From assembly GCA_033439265.1 (NCBI GenBank), contig JAVTVX010000010.1:7688001-7752000 (forward strand): a stretch of 64,000 bases of DNA, in the 5' to 3' direction. This document shows, one piece after another, positions 57,549 through 64,000 of this stretch; position 1 is the stretch's first letter, and each line of letters begins with the position of its first letter. Made by a program: the position numbers and the translations under genes. The DNA is from Dillenia suffruticosa (lineage: Eukaryota; Streptophyta; Magnoliopsida; Dilleniales; Dilleniaceae). Under the pieces are notes generated by a model. The model did not search any database. It was not told the DNA's origin and was given only the letters and a program-made list of their open reading frames with translations.

Positions 57549-58680
57549 AGAGAGAGAAAATGGGGTTGAATTCAAAACGACTACAACCCCGGAAAATCTG
57601 TAAGGAGTGACAAGTTAACAAGTATGGTTTCGATATCTCTTGGAAGATACAGAACAAAAGCATAACCAACCGTCAGTTTAAGCAAATTTTAACGTGTGCT
57701 AGGAAACCAGTGGCCACGGATTTACTCATTTCGCTTTTTGGCTCTCCATACCTTTCAACGCATTTAATATCTCTTCTCTTCTTTATGGTATGGTTATGTT
57801 TTTCTCTAAATGGGGTTTGTATTTTATCTTGTCCATTTTAAGAATAATGTTTAAGATACTAAATACATTAAAACTCAAACCAAACATCAAAATATTTTAA
57901 AAGTTTTTCTATTAACTTTAAAAATGTATTTCAACTAATCACGGTAAATCTGAATAGAAGATATATATTACCAAACTATTATATTTGATTCGATTTATCT
58001 AATATTTTTTATTTTGATTTTTGTATCCTTACTCCTTTTTTTATATGCTTTACTTTCCCAAAAGCTAGATATGGTAAAAAAAAAAAGTACAAAATCACAT
58101 TTTTGATATAAATATATATCTCTTAAATTAGATAATGCATTTTTTAGTAGAAGGAAAAAAAAAAATAAACTAGCTGCTGCTTAAAAGTACATTTGTGGTC
58201 TAAATGGTAATAAAAGTAGTGATTTTTATGTTAACTTTGTCTAATATTGGTTCTTGTAAAAATATTAGTCCCATCCTTTGATACACACAAAATTTATGTC
58301 TAAACAAAATTTATGATTGAAGTTTTAATAATTACAGTAGAGAACCTTTGATATACACAACCTTTGACGATTGTTAATTTATACCCAAATATTTATTGTT
58401 GATATTCACTCCGTTATTTATTTTTTTTTTAAAAAAAAACCCTATTGCAAATAATTAAACTTGCAAAGCTATATTAAGCTAAAGAAAAAAATTATACTTT
58501 GCACTTTACACCATCAAGCTAACAGTATTATTAATGTTTGTTATTAAAATTTTTCAAAATTTTAAAATTATTGTAAACATAAGCATTTATGTTTTCTATT
58601 GTTTAGTCATTTTCTTCTTTTTCGATAATCTATAAAATTATTATGAAATTTTCTCTTTTTTTTTTTTTTTTTTTTTTGAC
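57171..58680. other. PG gene upstream region
   Basis: Upstream of the start codon, a purine run of GGGA and then (GA)n lies at about 57,473-57,545, that is (CT)n on the coding strand about 310-375 bp before the ATG. Such pyrimidine tracts are common in plant 5' UTRs and core promoters. Bases 57,545-57,840 and 58,310-58,650 are shared with PG unit 2 (39,285-39,840), and 58,505-58,640 also with unit 1. The rest is AT-rich with no gene. Confidence 0.55.
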
Positions 58681-59760
58681 AAAAAGAGGAGTGAACTATC
58701 TTCTAAACGCTGTCATACCCTAGATATAGCACACTTTAAAAAGCAATGAGAAAATTACTTGTTCGGTATTAGCCACGTTTTAATCCCAAAACTTTTTGAA
58801 CTTCAAAATGTGTAACAAAATAGTTCTTTCATTCGTGACAAGGCCATGTTGACCGTTAAATCTGAGGTGGATTAATGTGAATTCTGACACATCAGCAAAT
58901 TAATTGAGTTGGCATACACATAGGATAGAAAGATAATTGTCATATCAACAAATACAATATTCATCCACACCACGTCAGAAAATTCCTGAATTGCCATATC
59001 CATGTGGAATAGAATTGTTGATGTGGCACTTGTCACCATGTCAGGATAAAACCCATTTTCTCTTTGTTCTCTCTCATCTCCTCTCTCCCACAGCAACATC
59101 CATGTTAGGCACCAGACCTGTTCTGAGATTGACTTCATTACAATTACATTGCAAATAATCCGAATGCTGAAACTTACGATGATTCCTCGGATTGTTATCT
59201 GCCTAGTCCGTGGTAGGGTTCTCTCTAGATCTTGTATATCTTCTTTCATTTCTTCCATGTCTGATTCATCTTCCTCCATGTGTCTCGAGTCCTCCATGCT
59301 CATAACTCTCAATTTGAGGGATTTAACCCTCGCTATAAAATTAAATCATTATTCTGACGGTAAATTTTATTGTTGATAACTTTTAATAACGCTTTCTTCT
59401 TATCTATGCTAACGCTTTTTACAAAACCGTAAGAAAATATATACATATTTTAATGGTATAAATTATAACGTCAAAAAAAATTTATCAACCATGAGTAAAG
59501 TTAGCACAATCGTCAGTAAAAATAGTATTCAATTTCTGATGGCTATCATTTGTTGTTGATAAATATGACATTTTTATGGACGGTTTAAAAATAATTTGTA
59601 AATAACTCTTTTAGGGTTTACTGGATCTATTTAGTCATACCGTCTGTATAAATATATGATTATGATAAATTATATTCTATCGTTTGCAAATGCCATATAC
59701 AATTCTAACGGTTTTTAGTCTATATATATTTATATAATGTTTAGAAATAGATTAAAAATT
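58681..59760. other. AT-rich stretch with one weak open frame
   Basis: The minus-strand frame at 58,872-59,312 (146 aa) starts with an acidic Met/Glu-rich part (MEEDESDMEEMKEDIQDLER) and ends in hydrophobic text. I recognise no family, and codon use does not look selected. Bases 59,350-59,720 contain scattered ACGGTA and AACGGT words and may be a decayed non-autonomous DNA transposon, but I found no clear inverted ends. Confidence 0.3.
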
Positions 59761-59779
59761 TTAGAGTTAAGGTAGGAGA

Positions 59780-60675
59780 TAAGTTACAATAATATGGGAT
59801 AACATGTGTTGTTATAACATGGTATAACTTGTGATGTTATAACATGATATAATTTATGATAACTAATAGTAATAACTTGCGATAAGTCTGTGATAAGTAG
59901 TGGTAAGATATTATAATATGGTATAACTTATGATAAGTAGTGACAAATGGTAAATAGTAAGTGGTAAGTAGATAGATGGTAAGTAGTAGTAACTTAAGTT
60001 TTATTTTAATTTATACTTTAACTATTACATTTTATCATTTTATATTTCCATTAATTCTATTTCATTTGATTTAATTGTGTTTGTATTTCTTTTTCTAATT
60101 TTGTGTTTTTTTATAGAATTTATATAAACCATTTCATAAATAAATAAATTAAAACAGTAAAAATTCTATATATTTAATACAAAATCATCTAAAAATATAT
60201 ATATTGATGTAATCAATTATAAATAATGAAAAAAATGAAAAGTTGAATGAGAAAAAAGATACGAAAAAAAAGGGTGGGAGGTGATTAGAAATAATAAAAA
60301 ACAAATAGCCAAATGAAAAAAAATACAAATAAAATGTAATATAAAAAATAATTTTACTAGAAAATAATTTTTTTTTGATACAAATAAATAATAAAATAAT
60401 AAAACAATTTTTTGAGAAGAAAATATTTGAAGTTCAGATCACATGGTCATGTGATAAGATGTCATTAGTAATAATAATGGTCATGAAACAAAGTACATGA
60501 GAAGTTCCATAAGGTGAAAAAACGTGATAAGTTGTGATAAAAAAGTTTGTAATTGTGATAACAAGTACTAAGTAATGATAATTTTGAGTAATACATGATA
60601 CATGATAATGGGTGATGATAAGTTGGTAGTGGTCAGTAAGCGGTAATAAGTAGTTTATGGTAACTGATAAATAAC
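59780..60675. repeat. Degenerate GTGATAAGT-type minisatellite in two blocks
   Basis: Block 1 (59,790-59,995) and block 2 (60,520-60,675) are built from variants of GTGATAAGTAGTGGTAAG and ATAACATGGTATAACTT. A 520-bp AT-rich core without repeats separates them. The long minus-strand frame at 60,434-60,745 is a by-product of the repeat. No gene is seen. Confidence 0.6.
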
Positions 60676-60936
60676 TAATAAAAATTATAGTAAATTTAGC
60701 GCTAACAGAAAAATTGGATTTGTAATGAGTTAAGAATTGTATCACAATTTTATAATTTTTTCACAAATTTTCTTTTCCCTTTCTCTCAACTTTTCTCTGT
60801 TCTGCTTCAACTTTTGTCTGAATTCCTTCAAACTTGATTTTCTTTGTTTCCTCAATGTTTATCCTCATGTTGGATATCATCTCAACACGGACTGTATTGA
60901 AATTAAGATCCTGAAGGCATTTGCATAAAATAAAAC

Positions 60937-62375
60937 TGTTGGTCCCAATAAAACCAAGAAGGGGAATTGAATTGGTTTGCTTCAATTGTATATTTTACTC
61001 TACTTAAAATCTAGCTTAAAATCTAAGACCAAACTAGATGAAAAATGTAAATGCAAGTATATACAAATACAAAAAAAATAAAGAAAAATGTCAAAGAGAT
61101 CAAGCCCGATTTATAGTAGTTCGGCCTTATGTTTACGTTCACTCTTCCATCTCAGCAAGTCAGAATCCAGCGATAGTTAGTTTTCACTATGTGATGAGAG
61201 TTACAACAACATTACAATGCCGAGATGTAGACAATCGCACATTCTCCCGTGAAGATGACTTAGTCCTACACTCACTTAACTCAAACTCTCTTACACCTAA
61301 CATATCAATCCAAGAGAATATTCCCAACACTCCCCTTAGAATTGTGAAACTATATAAATACAAAATCAGAAAGTATAGAACAGAATCAACTCAGGCATTA
61401 GCAGAAAAATGTAGCAAAAAGTATGATCGAGTAGAGGTTTTTGGGGTCTGTTTTCTCTCAACCCAAAACCCAAAAAATGATCTGTAAAATCTTCTGAATA
61501 GGGACTGCCAAGAGAATATTCCCAACACTCCCCTTAGAATTGTGAAACTATATAAATACAAAATCAGAAAGTATAGAACAGAATCAACTCAGGCATTAGC
61601 AGAAAAATGTAGCAAAAAGTATGATCGAGTAGAGGTTTTTGGGGTCTGTTTTCTCTCAACCCAAAACCCAAAAAATGATCTGTAAAATCTTCTGAATAGG
61701 GACTGAATATTGCTTTTCAAAGTTCAATTTGAGTTCTGCCAATTCTGCTTGTTTCAAAATAATATATGTCTTTTAATATGTCTTCAGAACCAGCCTTAAC
61801 TGTTTTCAGATTCTTATTTTAGCTTTCAGTTCAGGAGTTTCAAGAAACTTTTTACTACTATAACTTTTTGAATTTGAACTCTAACAACACTCTTATTATG
61901 AAGAGAAATCAAAATTCAAAAAGTTTAGCAGTTGGAGAAGATATATGAGACTAAAAACCTCTTAAAAATCAGACTGAATTTCAGAAATATTGAAGTCAAA
62001 TTCTGAAACTTTAATTTACCTTTAGTAAATAATTGGATTTCACTAGAAATTGAATTATCAATCTGGATAGTCTTACTCGTCAAGTAAAGCACCCAATCTG
62101 CACTCAATATGCTGAGTTAAGTCTTGAAAATAGAACAAAATAACAGCAGTTAAAGACTTGTCGAAACACTACTGTTTCTACCTATCACACTATTTCTATC
62201 CATCTTGCTTCTACCCAACTTCTGTGATAGTATTTTCTAACCAGTTATATAGATTTATATATATAACATTGCATTACATATTCTAAATGTCTGCACACTT
62301 GATAAATTATTATAAACACATATAAAGTTTTGTTATTATTAAAATATATTAGGGTTCGATAACAATTTCCCTAAC
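60937..62375 (-). repeat. LTR of an LTR retrotransposon continuing past the right edge
   Basis: It is 1,439 bp, TGTTGGTCCC...CCCTAACA in plus reading. On the minus strand the LTR begins TGTTAGGGAAATTG, a common plant LTR start, and the purine run AAAAAAGTGAGAGA lies directly upstream on that strand (62,376-62,393). I therefore read it as the 3' LTR of a minus-strand element. The text near 61,115-61,140 (TAGTAGTTCGGCCTTATG) is typical of plant LTRs of this class. It contains the 198-bp tandem duplication. The lineage is unclear. Confidence 0.65.
61310..61705. repeat. Perfect 198-bp tandem duplication
   Basis: Bases 61,310-61,507 and 61,508-61,705 read the same throughout by eye, starting CCAAGAGAATATTCCC and ending AGGGACTG. 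No mismatch was noticed. It lies inside the LTR at 60,937-62,375. The apparent open frame across the first copy has no known family. Confidence 0.93.
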
Positions 62376-64000
62376 AATCTCTCACTTTTTTATGACAACA
62401 AGATCTTAAATAAAATGAAAAATGATATGCTCACAATGAAAAATGATATGCTCACAGCATATTATGCGATCATTACATTCAGCACATTATGCGATCATTG
62501 CATTCTCCTTATTCTCCACATTCTCCCCCTTAATTCATGAATAAATGAATATAAACAATACATAGAACTAGTCATCTCCCCCTTAATATTTGCACATTTA
62601 TACATTTTATTTTATATCTCTCCCTTTGTATTTCATAAAAAACAAACAACAACAGTAGATACATGAGACATTTACAAGGAAGAAAAGTACAGCTTTCATT
62701 AAGAGAAATGAAGGATACATGAAAAATAAGATTTTGAAATTCAGAAATAATAGCAGTTGTCCTACATTCATTAATGCACCTAGAAATCTGGAAATTTTTC
62801 AAGCAAAACAGATAGGTCTTTCTGCACTGTCTGCAGTAGATGCATATATTGATCTACCTTTCCTTCTAAGACATTGATTCTACCTTTTAGTCTACTAACC
62901 CATTCTAGTTTGTCTGAGGAATAATGCACATGTTGTATGATTGTCTTCCTTCTTTCCCTAGAAGATTATCCCATTTCATGTCTTGATCTAGGTAATTCAG
63001 AATCTGTTTGTTCATTCATGTTTTGTCTAAAGTCAGCTTCTACTCTATTTGTTTCATCTAGATTTCCTTGCCAAACTTTTCCATCTCTATGTTTCAAAGG
63101 TTTGTCATCAGATATGGTAATGCCCATATGATTAATGCAAGTATCACCAAGTATAAGAATATTCTCAGTTACTCCTTTAAATTCAAAGAAATCAAAGTCT
63201 TTATACTCCAAAAGATTCGACAACACATTACCATAAGTACTCATATTCATATTCATTCTAATGTGAGATATAAAAATATCAACTAAATCTAATTCTTTAA
63301 CCAAAATCATTGCAACAATAATCTTGGCATCTTCAACAGTCACAATAGTCATACTTCCATTTCTTGGAATAATGTACAGAATCACAATTTTGTGAATGAT
63401 TCTAACTAACAAAGGAAAATTTGTGCAATACAGGTATTTTTTTTTCTACATCATTTTTGCCACCAAATAGATCATATAATTTTTTATTATTTATATTTGA
63501 TAAAGAATAATCTATAGTCCTTTTCAGTTTTAAGCAAGTAGATATATCTTTTTTACTTATAGTAACCGAATAATTTTCAATCTTTATTATCAAATTATCT
63601 ACATTTTTAGTGTCTAAATTGTTATAGAAATCAAAGGTTATCTACTTCCAGCATGTTTGTGAACCAGTACATAAACTAACACAGCCAATTCTATCAAAAA
63701 CTTTCAAATTTCTAACCCATTCTTTTCAAAAAATTTGAAATCTAGAATTCTTGAAAGAAAAACATTTACCTTCAAAGCACACTTGCTTATTGAAGTAATT
63801 TTGATCCTAGATGATTCAACCACTGAAGAAATCTCTATGTCTTGAGATGAAGAATCTTCGGAAGATGAAGATTTTTCTGAAAATGAGGAATTTTCAGGAG
63901 ACAGAGAGTGTAAGGATAGATCGCACTCTCATATGAACTTTCATTCACCAAATTAATAAGAGATTCAAAAGAATGACTAGTAATCATACGAGATTTGTCA
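62376..64000 (-). pseudogene. Extra ORF of the right-edge LTR element (fossil)
   Basis: Minus-strand pieces at 63,402-63,593 and 62,966-63,412, with flanking text up to 64,000, resemble the plant retroelement ORF annotated as 'putative plant transposon protein' (I recall Pfam PF20167). A FFEKNGL-like start region and a VTISKKDISTCLKLKRTI block are followed by LVRIIHKIVILYIIPRNGS, then an AKIIVAMILVKELDLVDIFI block. Upstream, a Ser/Glu-rich tract (63,820-63,900) fits the variable N-terminus of that family. It lies just before the LTR, where such extra ORFs are usually found downstream of the polymerase. The polymerase itself would lie beyond the window. The family call is from memory and not certain. 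Bases 62,376-62,960 hold no clear coding sequence. Confidence 0.5.

Noticed and set aside
58872-59312. 146-aa minus-strand frame as a confident gene
   Set aside because: No recognisable domain, no splice context and AT-rich surroundings. Kept only as a weak open frame within an unassigned stretch.
60434-60745. 103-aa minus-strand frame as a gene
   Set aside because: By-product of a GTGATAAGT minisatellite; the peptide is a repeat of the same short words.
61038-61487. 149-aa plus-strand frame as a gene
   Set aside because: It lies inside an LTR and runs into a 198-bp tandem duplication. No family signature is seen.

Overview
The window looks like AT-rich nuclear DNA from a flowering plant. 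It holds one intact, spliced host gene: a GH28 polygalacturonase (PG) on the minus strand at 53,844-57,170, with five exons. Almost everything else is transposable elements of several kinds, nested in one another, plus decayed duplicates of the PG locus. I saw no rRNA, tRNA, CRISPR or prokaryotic genes.

Large-scale layout. The window reads as a tandem array of a PG-locus unit separated by Ty1/Copia fossils. Bases 1-461 resemble the sequence upstream of the PG gene (unit 1; its PG body would lie left of the window). Copia copy A spans about 462-29,224. PG unit 2 (about 29,225-39,904) is a pseudogene. Copia copy B spans about 39,905-52,752. PG unit 3 (about 52,753-58,680) holds the intact gene. 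Both junctions between Copia and PG flank are the same in the two copies, so Copia and PG locus were probably duplicated together.

Nesting in Copia A. A 2.4-kb solo LTR of a Ty3/Gypsy element (876-3277, 5-bp duplication CATAA) sits in its low-coordinate LTR. An Athila-like Gypsy remnant (about 4,381-8,409) follows. A CACTA DNA transposon (9,519-26,618, target duplication AAA) interrupts the Copia coding region. That CACTA element is itself interrupted by a Tekay/Del-like Gypsy element (13,839-24,799, target duplication AGTTT).

Nesting elsewhere. PG unit 2 is split by a second Tekay/Del-like Gypsy element on the minus strand (30,137-38,086). The high-coordinate LTR of Copia B is split by a 2.6-kb solo LTR (46,487-49,128), a second LTR-like block (49,179 to about 51,765) and a short non-autonomous CACTA element (51,812-52,718, target duplication TTA). 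The right edge (60,937-64,000) is the end of another LTR element that continues past the window; its LTR carries an apparently perfect 198-bp tandem duplication.

Biology. The PG gene encodes a predicted secreted pectin-modifying enzyme. The transposon open frames are fossils. The most informative signals are structural: the nested insertions with readable target-site duplications, the co-duplication of Copia and PG, the palindromic subterminal repeats of the CACTA element, and a hairpin placed just after the TATA box of the Gypsy LTRs. All similarity calls and percentages come from reading by eye; no database search was run.
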